This document shows, piece after piece, positions 8,490 to 15,928 of a stretch of DNA of 28,620 nucleotides. The position numbers were made by a program, and so were the translations under genes. The stretch comes from an uncultured Oscillospiraceae bacterium (GTDB lineage Bacteria > Bacillota > Clostridia > Oscillospirales > Acutalibacteraceae), in assembly GCA_905211675.1 (NCBI GenBank), contig CAJMBP010000013.1:1-28620 (forward strand), in the 5' to 3' direction. Within the stretch, counting starts at the first letter, position 1. Every line of letters begins with the position of its first letter. The notes below the pieces were generated by a model. The model saw only the letters and a program-made list of their open reading frames with translations. It did no database searches and had not been told where the DNA came from.

Positions 8490-9707
8490 TTATTTTTTGC
8501 CGTCAACCATTGCCTGAACCTTAATGGGCAATCCGTAAAGGTTTATAAAGCCGGCAGAATCTTTTTGGTCATAATCGCTCTCGCCAAAGGTTGCAATTTC
8601 TTCACTGTAAAGCGAATAATCGCTCCATATACCCGCTTTGATAATATTGCCCTTATAAAGCTTAAGCTTAACCGTACCTGTTACCTTTTCCTGAGTCTTG
8701 TCAACAAAGGCGGCAAGAGCCTCACGCAAGGGTGTAAACCACTGACCGTTATACACAAGCTCTGCATATGTAATTGCAAGCCTTTGCTTTTCGTGAAGCG
8801 TCATTTTGTCAAGGCAGATGCTCTCGAGCGCTTCATGTGCGCGGTAAAGAATTGTACCGCCGGGGGTTTCATAAACTCCGCGGCATTTCATTCCTACAAG
8901 ACGGTTTTCTACAATATCAATAATACCGATACCGTTTTTACCGCCAAGCTCATTAAGCTTTAATATTATATTTTTAGCGCTCATCTTTTCGCCGTCAACG
9001 GCTACCGGTACACCTTGATTGAATTCAAGTGTTACATAGGTAGGCTCATCGGGTGCCATTACGGGCGATACGCCCATTTCAAGAAAGCCCGGCTTATCGT
9101 ACATAGGCTCATTGCCGGTATCCTCAAGGTCTAAACCTTCGTGAGAAAGATGCCATAAATTTTTATCTTTAGAGTAATTGGTTTCTCTGTTAATCTTTAG
9201 AGGAATATTGTGTGCTTCTGCATATTCGATTTCTTCTTCACGAGATTTAATATTCCACTCTCGCCAGGGAGCAATTATAGGCATATTGGGTGCAAAGTGC
9301 TTGATTGCAAGCTCAAAACGAACCTGGTCGTTACCCTTACCCGTACAGCCGTGACAAATGGCGTCTGCTCCTTCTTTAATGGCAATATCAACCAGACCCT
9401 TTGCAATGCAGGGGCGCGCATGGCTTGTGCCTAAAAGATAATCTTCGTAAATTGCACCTGCTTTTACACAAGGAATAATATAATCGTCAACATATTCTTC
9501 GGTAAGGTCAAGAACATAAAGCTTTGATGCGCCTGTCTTTATTGCCTTTTCTTCAAGACCTTCAAGCTCGTCTGCCTGTCCGACATTGCCCGACACCGCA
9601 ATAACCTCACAGTTATTGTAATTCTCTTTAAGCCAAGGAATAATTATTGATGTATCAAGACCGCCCGAGTAGGCAAGCACTACCTTTTTGATATTCTTTT
9701 TGTCCAT
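8490..9707 (-). CDS. argG: Argininosuccinate synthase
   Basis: ArgG joins citrulline and aspartate using ATP. The PP-loop motif YSGGLDTS is at 13-20 and the 405-residue length is normal. The frame is open 26 codons further upstream, but MDKKNIKKVV matches the family start and GGAGA lies 10 nt before this ATG; the longer frame would also run through the promoter. It is the first gene of the operon. ArgH, which would complete arginine synthesis, is not in the window. Confidence 0.96.
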   Translation of the reverse strand: MDKKNIKKVVLAYSGGLDTSIIIPWLKENYNNCEVIAVSGNVGQADELEGLEEKAIKTGASKLYVLDLTEEYVDDYIIPCVKAGAIYEDYLLGTSHARPCIAKGLVDIAIKEGADAICHGCTGKGNDQVRFELAIKHFAPNMPIIAPWREWNIKSREEEIEYAEAHNIPLKINRETNYSKDKNLWHLSHEGLDLEDTGNEPMYDKPGFLEMGVSPVMAPDEPTYVTLEFNQGVPVAVDGEKMSAKNIILKLNELGGKNGIGIIDIVENRLVGMKCRGVYETPGGTILYRAHEALESICLDKMTLHEKQRLAITYAELVYNGQWFTPLREALAAFVDKTQEKVTGTVKLKLYKGNIIKAGIWSDYSLYSEEIATFGESDYDQKDSAGFINLYGLPIKVQAMVDGKK

Positions 9708-9752
9708 TGTTTGTAGTCTCCTTTTAAACTGCATTTCATTTAATATGCAGTC

Positions 9753-9781
9753 ATTATATGCCTGATTATCGCATTTGTCAA
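9753..9781 (-). promoter_or_regulatory. Consensus sigma-A promoter of the arginine operon
   Basis: On the minus strand a perfect TTGACA (9776-9781) and a perfect TATAAT (9753-9758) are separated by exactly 17 bp. The predicted start of transcription is near 9746, giving a leader of about 40 nt before argG. No similarly good promoter is seen inside the six-gene cluster. Confidence 0.88.
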
Positions 9782-9787
9782 GCATTT

Positions 9788-9805
9788 TTTGAATAAATAT
9801 TCAAT
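9788..9805. promoter_or_regulatory. ArgR operator (ARG box)
   Basis: TTTGAATAAATATTCAAT fits the published 18-bp ArgR/AhrC consensus WNTGAATWWWWATTCANW at every position. It lies 6 bp upstream of the argG -35, where arginine-bound ArgR could hinder RNA polymerase. argR itself is not in the window. Confidence 0.82.
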
Positions 9806-9816
9806 TTTTTTGATTT

Positions 9817-9835
9817 TATGCAAAATTTTTGCATA
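9817..9835. repeat. AT-rich palindrome downstream of the HAD gene
   Basis: TATGCAAAA and TTTTGCATA are separated by one base. It lies just after the HAD gene stop codon but has no T-tract on that strand, so it is a poor intrinsic terminator. It could be a weak terminator or a protein site next to the ARG box. Confidence 0.4.
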
Positions 9836-9838
9836 TTT

Positions 9839-10519
9839 TCATAAAATATCAGTTAATTTGACTATGCTGTCAATTTCATAGGTGGGTTTGTATGGGGCGG
9901 TTTTGCCGACGGTGTTTAGCCAACAGGTATCAACCCCGAAATTTATTCCGCCCAAAATATCCGAAGACATTGAGTCGCCGATAACAAGTATTTTTTGCTT
10001 ATTCTTTTCTTTGCTTTTTGACATAACATATCGGAAATATTCTGCCTCGGGCTTTTGATGACCTGCCTGCTCCGAAACAAACACATAGTCAAAATACCTC
10101 TTTAAACCGCTTTCGGCTATTCTGCGGTATTGAGTTTTGGATATTCCGTTTGTTGTGATGCACACGGTATAACCGTTATTTTTTACATACTTTAAAACGG
10201 CTTCGGCGCCGTCGATAACATCGTGCCCCGAAGCCAATAATCCGAAATAGTCAGCCGCCATTTTTTCGGAACTCGCCTTAAATCCGTAAAATTCAATAAA
10301 GGTTTTAAAACGGCCTTCGAATATTTGCGATTTTTCTATTTCACCTTTTTCAAAGCGTTCCCACCAACTTTGGTTTATTGCGGAATATTTTGCAATTATT
10401 TCATCGCTGACGGGCAAATTATGTAATTTTAAAAGCTGCTCAACGGCATTATGCTCGGTAGCGGTAAAATCAAGGATGGTGTTATCAAGGTCAAAATAAA
10501 GTGTTGTGTATTTTTTCAT
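9839..10519 (-). CDS. HAD-family hydrolase, YjjG-type nucleotidase
   Basis: This 226-residue protein has all four HAD motifs: DLDNT with Asp10 and Asp12, TTNG at 122-125, Lys156 in GHQKPEAEYF, and GDSMSSD at 181-187. The cap region contains NQSWWERFEKGEI, similar to the YjjG/YfnB subgroup, which dephosphorylates non-canonical pyrimidine nucleotides and other small phosphates. The fold and chemistry are secure; the substrate is a family-level guess. It starts 3 bp after the upstream frameshifted gene with little ribosome binding site of its own, so it is likely coupled to it. Confidence 0.85.
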   Translation of the reverse strand: MKKYTTLYFDLDNTILDFTATEHNAVEQLLKLHNLPVSDEIIAKYSAINQSWWERFEKGEIEKSQIFEGRFKTFIEFYGFKASSEKMAADYFGLLASGHDVIDGAEAVLKYVKNNGYTVCITTNGISKTQYRRIAESGLKRYFDYVFVSEQAGHQKPEAEYFRYVMSKSKEKNKQKILVIGDSMSSDILGGINFGVDTCWLNTVGKTAPYKPTYEIDSIVKLTDIL

Positions 10520-10522
10520 AAA

Positions 10523-11342
10523 CTATACCAAAAGCGTAAGCCAGCTTAATAAATTAGGAACCAATATCAATATTGCCACGCCCAAAACCGCCATACCCGA
10601 CGATGTGCCGCCTATTGAAGCAAGACCTATTTTGTAATATCTCGGGTCAACCGACATATCGCGGTAACGGTTAATGCTTCTCACAGCGTGACGCTTATAA
10701 AAATAAAAACCAAACATTCCCGCAACAATCATTGTTGCAATGCTTACAGCCGAATCAAGAACGCTTGCCGCAATGCTTCTTACCGTATCTTCCGAACAAA
10801 GCAGTTCGCCTACACCGTTATAAAAGCCTTCATAATCGCCGCTGTAATAGCTTTCTACAGCACCTTGAAGAAAATCTTTATCGGTAATCGGACCTGCTAT
10901 AATGCCGACGGCAGCGCTAAACACTATGCCTATTGCCATAAATATAACAGCCGCTTTATACATCTTTCTGTAAAAGAACCATATTGCCGCACCCAAAGGA
11001 CCAAACAAAAAGCCTAAAACCGCCGCAGGCCAGCACCAACTTACTTTTGACCCCGTAAGCTCCATTTTTGTGAATTTTGCCATTATCTGATGAAAATTTT
11101 TACCTGCAAAGGCCAGCCATATCTTCACTCGGCACACCGTCGATTGTATCGAGTATAACGGTGCGATTATATGTATTTTGATTTGAATTGTTCACATTAT
11201 ATTCGGAATTATAATTTTGACCTTGGGCATATTGTGTATTGTTGTTAACCGTGTCAGGTCTTAATGAAGCGCCGCAGTTTTTGCAATAAATATATTGCGG
11301 CTCGTTTTCGGTTCCGCATTCATGACAAATAATGTTATTCAT
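10523..11342 (-). pseudogene. Zinc-ribbon DUF2628-like membrane protein, frameshifted
   Basis: Two overlapping frames read as one broken gene. The first (11342 to 11100) gives 80 residues with a zinc ribbon (Cys6, Cys9, Cys20, Cys23), an Asn/Gln-rich linker and the sequence TIDGVPSEDMA. The second (usable from about 11137 to 10523) continues with FAGKNFHQIMAKF, then SWCWPAA, WFFYRKMYKAA and three to four hydrophobic segments. Dropping one base near 11111-11118 joins them into one protein of about 270 residues that parallels the intact neighbour at 11358-12296, which has GGVPAD..., SWNWAAF and RKMYSKAA in the same order. AAGGAG precedes the first ATG. The cause could be a real mutation, an assembly error or, less likely, programmed frameshifting; no classic slippery heptamer is visible. 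The function of the family is not known to me. Confidence 0.8.
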
Positions 11343-11357
11343 TTTGAATACTCCTTT

Positions 11358-12296
11358 TTAAAAAATACCTATAGGCATGGCAAAAATTGCCGGTAAATAC
11401 CGTACCGCCATAAGCCCTATAAGCGCCGCCGTAAGACTCATACCCCCGCGGCGTCGATAGGCAACAATCGGGTCTTCTATGCTTTTTTTAATTTCGGTTA
11501 CAGCCGATATGACGCGATTTCTGTAAGAATAATCTGCAAATATTGCGCACACAATGCGCAATATCAAGGCAAAAATTGAGCTGACAAGCGCCGCAACAAT
11601 TGCCACTGTGCCTACCTTATCTAAATTTTGCATAATAATTTCAAAGATTTGAGTATAGTTTTTTGCGCCGGAAAAATCCAAAAAACTGATTGCGCGTTGA
11701 AGCGGCAAAGTCAACATTGAAAATACCACTTGAAACGTTCCGATAAGAGCGGCTTTAGAATACATTTTTCGTGAAGCAAACCATGCGCACGGAAACAAAA
11801 AAGCCGCCCAATTCCAAGATGCCTTTTTGCCGAGTATAAAACCGGCAAACTTACGTATATAGCGCTGTGTATTTGAGGCAACAAACATTTTTGCCTCGTT
11901 TGCGGTAACGCCGTCGCCTAAATCCATATCGGCGGGAACACCGCCCAAAAGGTCGATTTCGATAAATCTTCCGCCCAATTTTGATATATTCGGCGCGCCG
12001 CAGTTTGGGCACTGGGCGCTGTCACGGTCAAAACCTTTTCCGCACATTTGGCAAACCGTTTCTATGTCATCTTTAACCTCTGGCTGTTCCTGTACCGCTT
12101 GCTGCGCGGTCTCATTTTGCGGCCTTTTATACTGTTTTTCTGTGCCGTGATACTGTTCTAAACCGCAATGCCCTACAGAATTATAGCAATCTCGGTGATG
12201 CGGTGCGCCGCACTCGGGGCAGTAAACAATATCGTCATCTTCAAAAAGATAAGCCTGACACACAGAGCATTTTTCTTCCGAAATATTTAAGCTCAT
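11358..12296 (-). CDS. Prokaryotic RING-like/zinc-ribbon membrane protein, DUF2628-like
   Basis: This 312-residue protein starts with a RING-like metal-binding module (Cys10, Cys13, Cys26, Cys29, His34, Cys37, Cys44), followed by a low-complexity Gln/Glu linker, a second zinc ribbon (Cys82, Cys85, Cys96, Cys99), and a membrane part with about four hydrophobic segments between residues 160 and 310. SWNWAAFLFP and ASRKMYSKAA are typical of DUF2628-like proteins. The N-terminus should face the cytoplasm. GAGGTG lies before the ATG, which overlaps the end of the NUDIX gene by 4 bp. No enzymatic motif is seen and the role is unknown. The frameshifted gene 15 bp downstream is a paralogue, so the pair probably arose by duplication. 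Confidence 0.75.
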   Translation of the reverse strand: MSLNISEEKCSVCQAYLFEDDDIVYCPECGAPHHRDCYNSVGHCGLEQYHGTEKQYKRPQNETAQQAVQEQPEVKDDIETVCQMCGKGFDRDSAQCPNCGAPNISKLGGRFIEIDLLGGVPADMDLGDGVTANEAKMFVASNTQRYIRKFAGFILGKKASWNWAAFLFPCAWFASRKMYSKAALIGTFQVVFSMLTLPLQRAISFLDFSGAKNYTQIFEIIMQNLDKVGTVAIVAALVSSIFALILRIVCAIFADYSYRNRVISAVTEIKKSIEDPIVAYRRRGGMSLTAALIGLMAVRYLPAIFAMPIGIF

Positions 12297-12811
12297 ACCG
12301 TAACACCTCGCAATTCGTCTATTTTAGAAAACAGAGTTTCAAAATACTCCGAACCGTAATTATGAAATTCGCCGTTTTCAATCATTGATATAAATTCACT
12401 TTTGCAAACCCATTTTGCCTCAGCTACCTCGCTTTTTTGAAGGCGTAAATTTTCAATTTTAATATCGGTGTTAATAAACCATATATCAAGCAGAGAATTA
12501 CGCCTTTTTATGCGCACCAGCTTTTTAAGGCTGTGTCTGTTTGAAGGTATACCGAGTTCTTCGTAAAGCTCTCGGTTTGCCGCTGTGTATGAGTCCTCAC
12601 CCGAAATTGCGGCTCCGCCTGTTGCCGCCCATTCTCCGGGCATAAGCTTTTTGTTTTCAGACCTGCGCTGAATTAAAAATTCACCCTTTGACGATACCGC
12701 CCATATATGAACAACCAGATGATATTCTCCGGGTTTGAGCCTGCACCGTCCTCGAAGGGTTGTCTTGCCGGTAGGCTCACCATCCGAGTTTAATATGTCC
12801 CACTTTTCCAT
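12293..12811 (-). CDS. NUDIX hydrolase
   Basis: The 172-residue protein carries a complete Nudix box from Gly66 to Ile88 (G-X5-E-X7-REL-X-EELGI), so it should cleave a nucleoside diphosphate linked to another group using divalent metal. The start, WDILNSDGEPTG followed by HLVVHIWAVS, resembles the YfcD/isopentenyl-diphosphate isomerase-like branch. The short length and the plain Nudix box argue for a hydrolase, but the substrate cannot be read. It is the first gene of its transcript: a good promoter and a GGAG site precede the ATG. Confidence 0.88.
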   Translation of the reverse strand: MEKWDILNSDGEPTGKTTLRGRCRLKPGEYHLVVHIWAVSSKGEFLIQRRSENKKLMPGEWAATGGAAISGEDSYTAANRELYEELGIPSNRHSLKKLVRIKRRNSLLDIWFINTDIKIENLRLQKSEVAEAKWVCKSEFISMIENGEFHNYGSEYFETLFSKIDELRGVTV

Positions 12812-12900
12812 AACTTCTCCGTTAATTTAAACTTTTCAGCCGTATCGGCTTTTGCCCCTTTAACTATATGTTATATAGTATAGTAAGGATAATTGAAATT

Positions 12901-12929
12901 ATTATAACAGTTTTATTAACATTTTTCAA
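12901..12929 (-). promoter_or_regulatory. Promoter of the NUDIX-HAD gene cluster
   Basis: On the minus strand TTGAAA (12924-12929) and TATAAT (12901-12906) are 17 bp apart. The leader of about 85 nt contains a small AGCCG/CGGCT hairpin (12838-12850). The promoter is divergent from the SRP RNA promoter, with 20 bp between the two -35 boxes. Confidence 0.7.
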
Positions 12930-12949
12930 CATTTTATAAAATTTAGGTG

Positions 12950-12978
12950 TTGCAAATATGTGGATTTTGAGTTATACT
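12950..12978 (+). promoter_or_regulatory. Promoter of the SRP RNA gene
   Basis: TTGCAA (12950-12955) and TATACT (12973-12978) are separated by 17 bp, placing the start of transcription near 12985, exactly where the RNA helix begins. Confidence 0.75.
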
Positions 12979-12985
12979 TTTAAAG

Positions 12986-13130
12986 TAGCCTGTATATTCG
13001 GTCGTGCGAATGAGCGGGTCCTATACGACGGAAGGCTGTGAACCATGTCAGGCGGGGAACCGAGCAGCATTAAGCAGTTTTTTCCGTGCGAATAGTAAAT
13101 CGGTTCATTCGTACGACCGAAGATATAGGT
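12986..13130 (+). ncRNA. ffs: Signal recognition particle RNA, small (4.5S-like) form
   Basis: The conserved SRP54-binding core is present: GTGAACCATGTCAGG, a CGG-GGAA-CCG capped helix 8, then AGCAGCA (about 13037-13070). The ends pair over more than 20 positions: CCTGTATATTCGGTCGTGCG at the 5' end with the complement in CGTACGACCGAAGATATAGG at the 3' end. That makes a single long hairpin of about 145 nt without room for the Alu domain seen in the larger SRP RNA of Bacillus. The position directly before dnaX is a known gene order in Bacillota. Boundaries are good to a few bases. No terminator separates it from dnaX. Confidence 0.93.
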
Positions 13131-13154
13131 TAAATTTATATTCGGGGTGAATTT

Positions 13155-14762
13155 ATGGCATATCAGGCGTTGTATCGCAAATACCGCCCTCAAACATTTG
13201 ATGATGTTGTGGGGCAAGAGCATATTACCAAAACGCTTAAAAAAGAAATCGAATGCAAAAAAACCGTGCACGCTTACCTTTTTACCGGCACTCGCGGCAC
13301 CGGCAAAACCACCTGTGCCAAAATTTTTGCAAAAGCAATCAACTGCCTGCACCCCGTAAACGGCGACCCCTGCGGCGAATGTGAAATGTGCCGTGCTATA
13401 GCCAACGATGAAATAACCGATATTGTTGAAATGGACGCCGCATCAAACACAGGCGTCGAATATATACGCGAGCTTCGCGAGCAGGTGAATTTTGCGCCTG
13501 CGGCAGCTAAATACCGCGTTTATATTATAGACGAAGTTCACATGCTTTCGGGCTCCGCTTTTAACGCATTTCTTAAAACGCTTGAAGAACCGCCTGAGCA
13601 TGTTGTGTTTATACTTGCGACAACCGAGGTATATAAACTGCCTGCCACTATTCTTTCGCGTTGTCAGCGTTTCGATTTTCGCCGTATAGACAGCAATGAA
13701 ATCATAAACCGTTTGAAATATGTTGCAAGCCGTGAAAACCTGACCGTTACGGACGACGCCGCAACGCTTATTGCATCTGCCGCAGACGGCGGTATGCGTG
13801 ACGCGCTTTCCATTCTTGATCTGTGCGCTTCAAGCAGCAATAATATTACCGAGGATACCGTTACAGCCGTTTGCTCTATGGCGGGTAACGATTATCTTTT
13901 AAAAATGGCAGACCTTATTAAAAATCAAAACACCGAAGGCGCGCTTATGCTTATTGATGAGCTTCACAACTCATCGGTAGATATGCTAAGACTGCTTTCG
14001 GAGCTTACTCAGCATTTCAGAGACCTTATGATTGTTAAGGTTGTAAAGGGAAACGATAAACCGCTTGTTTGTTCCGCAAAAAAAATGTCGGCGCTTGAGG
14101 CTCAGGCACAAAATTTTGACATAAAAGAGATAATGGCAATTTTAAGTGTGCTTCAATCGTCGGCGGCAGCAATGCAAAGCGGAAACCGACGCTGTGAAAT
14201 GGAAATGTTGACTGTGCGACTTTGCAATCCCGAAATCAGGCAAGACATCGCGTCGCTTGAAAGACGGATTGCGGCACTTGAAAGCAGAAAATTCGTGTCA
14301 TTTGAAAACAGCGAAACAAGCTCCGATTATGTTGTAAACGAGCAGGAATCCGCCGTATCCGAAAGCGAAAAGCAACCCGCCACACCCGTTTCAGAGGTTG
14401 ATTTGCCGAAAGCGCAGGCTCCTGCACCGAGCACCGCTGAGGGCATACGCCCCGTAACTCAATGGGAAGATATTTTGTGTATTTTGCGTAAAAGCTGTCC
14501 TATAATTGCGGGTGTGCTTCAAGGGTCCGACGCATATATCGAAGGCGACCGACTGCTTATCGACACCGATAATTCGCAGTTCCGCACACTTGTAAACGGC
14601 AATAATTCGGTTTATCGCGATTCTATACGCAAGGCGGCGCAGGCAGTGCTTGGCAGGGTTTATAAATTAGGACCTTACCACGCAAAAAGCGTTAAATCGC
14701 AAAATACCGACGACCCGCTTCAAAGCTTTGCTCAAAGGTTAAAGCAATTAGAAAATAATTAA
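13155..14762 (+). CDS. dnaX: DNA polymerase III subunits gamma and tau
   Basis: This 535-residue AAA+ ATPase is the motor of the clamp loader that puts the sliding clamp on DNA. Walker A is GTRGTGKTT (45-53), the zinc cysteines are Cys64, Cys73, Cys76 and Cys79, Walker B is IIDEVH (124-129), sensor 1 lies in ILATTE, and the arginine finger is Arg169 in SRCQRF. A variable linker rich in Ala, Pro and Glu (about 390-430) leads to a C-terminal tau-like domain. GGGGTGA lies 6 nt before the ATG. An A-run near 13257-13263 is too early to make a gamma form, so I see no evidence of programmed frameshifting. The gene starts about 25 bp after the SRP RNA and may be reached by read-through from its promoter. 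Confidence 0.97.
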   Translation: MAYQALYRKYRPQTFDDVVGQEHITKTLKKEIECKKTVHAYLFTGTRGTGKTTCAKIFAKAINCLHPVNGDPCGECEMCRAIANDEITDIVEMDAASNTGVEYIRELREQVNFAPAAAKYRVYIIDEVHMLSGSAFNAFLKTLEEPPEHVVFILATTEVYKLPATILSRCQRFDFRRIDSNEIINRLKYVASRENLTVTDDAATLIASAADGGMRDALSILDLCASSSNNITEDTVTAVCSMAGNDYLLKMADLIKNQNTEGALMLIDELHNSSVDMLRLLSELTQHFRDLMIVKVVKGNDKPLVCSAKKMSALEAQAQNFDIKEIMAILSVLQSSAAAMQSGNRRCEMEMLTVRLCNPEIRQDIASLERRIAALESRKFVSFENSETSSDYVVNEQESAVSESEKQPATPVSEVDLPKAQAPAPSTAEGIRPVTQWEDILCILRKSCPIIAGVLQGSDAYIEGDRLLIDTDNSQFRTLVNGNNSVYRDSIRKAAQAVLGRVYKLGPYHAKSVKSQNTDDPLQSFAQRLKQLENN

Positions 14763-14778
14763 ATTCAGGTGATAAAAT

Positions 14779-15120
14779 ATGAAAGTACGAATTCCCAATT
14801 CCGGCGGACCCGGCAATATGAACCAAATGCTTAAACAGGCTCAAAAAATGCAGGAGGATATGGCCACTCTTCAAGCCGACCTTGAAGCCCGCGAATACAC
14901 AGCCTCTTCAGGCGGCGGTTCGGTAACGGTAACGGTTGACGGCAAGCATTTAATAAAATCTGTTAAAATCAATCCCGACATCATTGACCCCGAAGATGCC
15001 GAAATGATTGAGGACCTTGTAACCGTGGCTGTTAATGAGGCGATAAACAATGCAATTAAAACCGCCGAAGAGGAAATGGGCGCTATAACCGGCGGGCTTA
15101 ATTTGCCGGGTATGTTTTAA
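14779..15120 (+). CDS. YbaB/EbfC nucleoid-associated protein
   Basis: This 113-residue protein is of the YbaB/EbfC family: small dimeric DNA-binding proteins found between dnaX and recR in most bacteria. It shows the typical NMNQMLKQAQKMQEDM helix, then VTVTVDGKHLIKSVKI and DPEDAEMIEDLV. The Gly/Pro stretches at both ends match family members. AGGTGA is placed 7 nt before the ATG. The exact cellular role is not settled; a link to recombination repair through RecR is suggested by gene order. Confidence 0.93.
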   Translation: MKVRIPNSGGPGNMNQMLKQAQKMQEDMATLQADLEAREYTASSGGGSVTVTVDGKHLIKSVKINPDIIDPEDAEMIEDLVTVAVNEAINNAIKTAEEEMGAITGGLNLPGMF

Positions 15121-15122
15121 TT

Positions 15123-15722
15123 ATGGGTTACAATATAGTTCCGCTTACCGAGCTTATTAACCAATTTGCGCGTCTGCCGGGCATTGGCAAAAAGACTGCT
15201 CAGCGTTTGGCATACAGCATTTTGGAACAGCCGCCCGAGCGCGCAAAACAGTTTGCCGAAGCACTTGTCAACGCACGGCAAAAAATACATTTTTGCTCTG
15301 TATGTCAGTCGCTTACTGATTTAGATATTTGTCAAATCTGCTCTGATGACCGCCGTGATAAAAGCGTTATTTGCGTGGTTGAAGACCCGCGCGATGTTAT
15401 GGCATTTGAACGCACCCGCGAATACACAGGCGTTTATCATGTGCTTCACGGCGTTATTTCGCCGCTCGACAACATAGGCCCCGATAAGTTAAGAATAAAA
15501 GAACTGATGACACGGCTTGGCGACGGCAATGTAAAAGAAATTATTATGGCAACAAACCCCACTGTCGAGGGCGAAGCCACCGCAAGCTATATATCGCGTC
15601 TTGTAAAACCGATGGGCATAAAGGTTACACGCTTGGCTTACGGCATACCGGTAGGCGGCGACCTTGAATACGCCGACGAATACACGCTTGCCCGCGCGCT
15701 TGAGGGCAGAAATGAGATTTAA
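15123..15722 (+). CDS. recR: Recombination mediator protein RecR
   Basis: RecR works with RecO to load RecA at single-strand gaps. The 199 residues show a helix-hairpin-helix (FARLPGIGKKTAQRLA, 16-30), a four-cysteine zinc finger (Cys58, Cys61, Cys70, Cys73), and a Toprim domain starting at VVEDPRDVMAFE (85-96), with NPTVEGEATA further on. Length and order are normal. It follows ybaB by 2 bp, so translation is probably coupled. Confidence 0.96.
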   Translation: MGYNIVPLTELINQFARLPGIGKKTAQRLAYSILEQPPERAKQFAEALVNARQKIHFCSVCQSLTDLDICQICSDDRRDKSVICVVEDPRDVMAFERTREYTGVYHVLHGVISPLDNIGPDKLRIKELMTRLGDGNVKEIIMATNPTVEGEATASYISRLVKPMGIKVTRLAYGIPVGGDLEYADEYTLARALEGRNEI

Positions 15723-15724
15723 TT

Positions 15725-15928
15725 ATGGAACAAAAGAAAATCGATCGTATAAATGAGCTTGCCCGCAAGCAAAAGTCCGAGGGTTTGACCCCCGAAGAAA
15801 AGGAAGAGCAGGCAGTTCTTCGCCGTGAGTATATTGAAAGCTACAAAAGAAGTCTTGTGGCTCAACTTGAAAATATGTATATTCTCGAGCCCGACGGTAC
15901 CAAGAAAAAGGTTGTGCCCAAACAATGA
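15725..15928 (+). CDS. UPF0291/DUF896 family protein (YnzC-like)
   Basis: This 67-residue, highly charged, all-helical protein matches the DUF896 family: MEQKKIDRINELARKQKSEG, then LTPEEKEEQAVLRREYI. Members are small cytoplasmic proteins of Bacillota; YnzC of Bacillus is linked to the SOS regulon. The specific role is unknown. It begins 2 bp after recR and overlaps the next gene by 4 bp (ATGA), so it sits inside the recR operon. Confidence 0.88.
   Translation: MEQKKIDRINELARKQKSEGLTPEEKEEQAVLRREYIESYKRSLVAQLENMYILEPDGTKKKVVPKQ

Noticed and set aside
8451..8492. Plus-strand intrinsic terminator (hairpin followed by T-rich tract)
   Set aside because: The shape fits, but no plus-strand gene or promoter lies upstream within the arginine cluster. 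The T-tract is explained by the A-rich sequence after the argG stop on the coding strand.
11100..11137. Programmed ribosomal frameshifting between the two DUF2628-like frames
   Set aside because: No slippery heptamer, no internal Shine-Dalgarno at the right spacing, and no strong downstream hairpin. A simple indel is more likely, so it is listed as a frameshifted gene.
12863..12879. ACTATAT-GTT-ATATAGT palindrome in the NUDIX leader
   Set aside because: It is short and AT-rich, with no matching second copy, and could easily arise by chance in this leader.
13256..13264. A-run in dnaX as a programmed frameshift site
   Set aside because: It lies within the first 40 codons, far too early to produce a gamma-like product, and there is no adjoining stem-loop typical of dnaX slippage.
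12972..13352. A 126-residue minus-strand open frame over the SRP RNA and the start of dnaX
   Set aside because: It is antisense to a clear structural RNA and to a clear gene, with no family resemblance.
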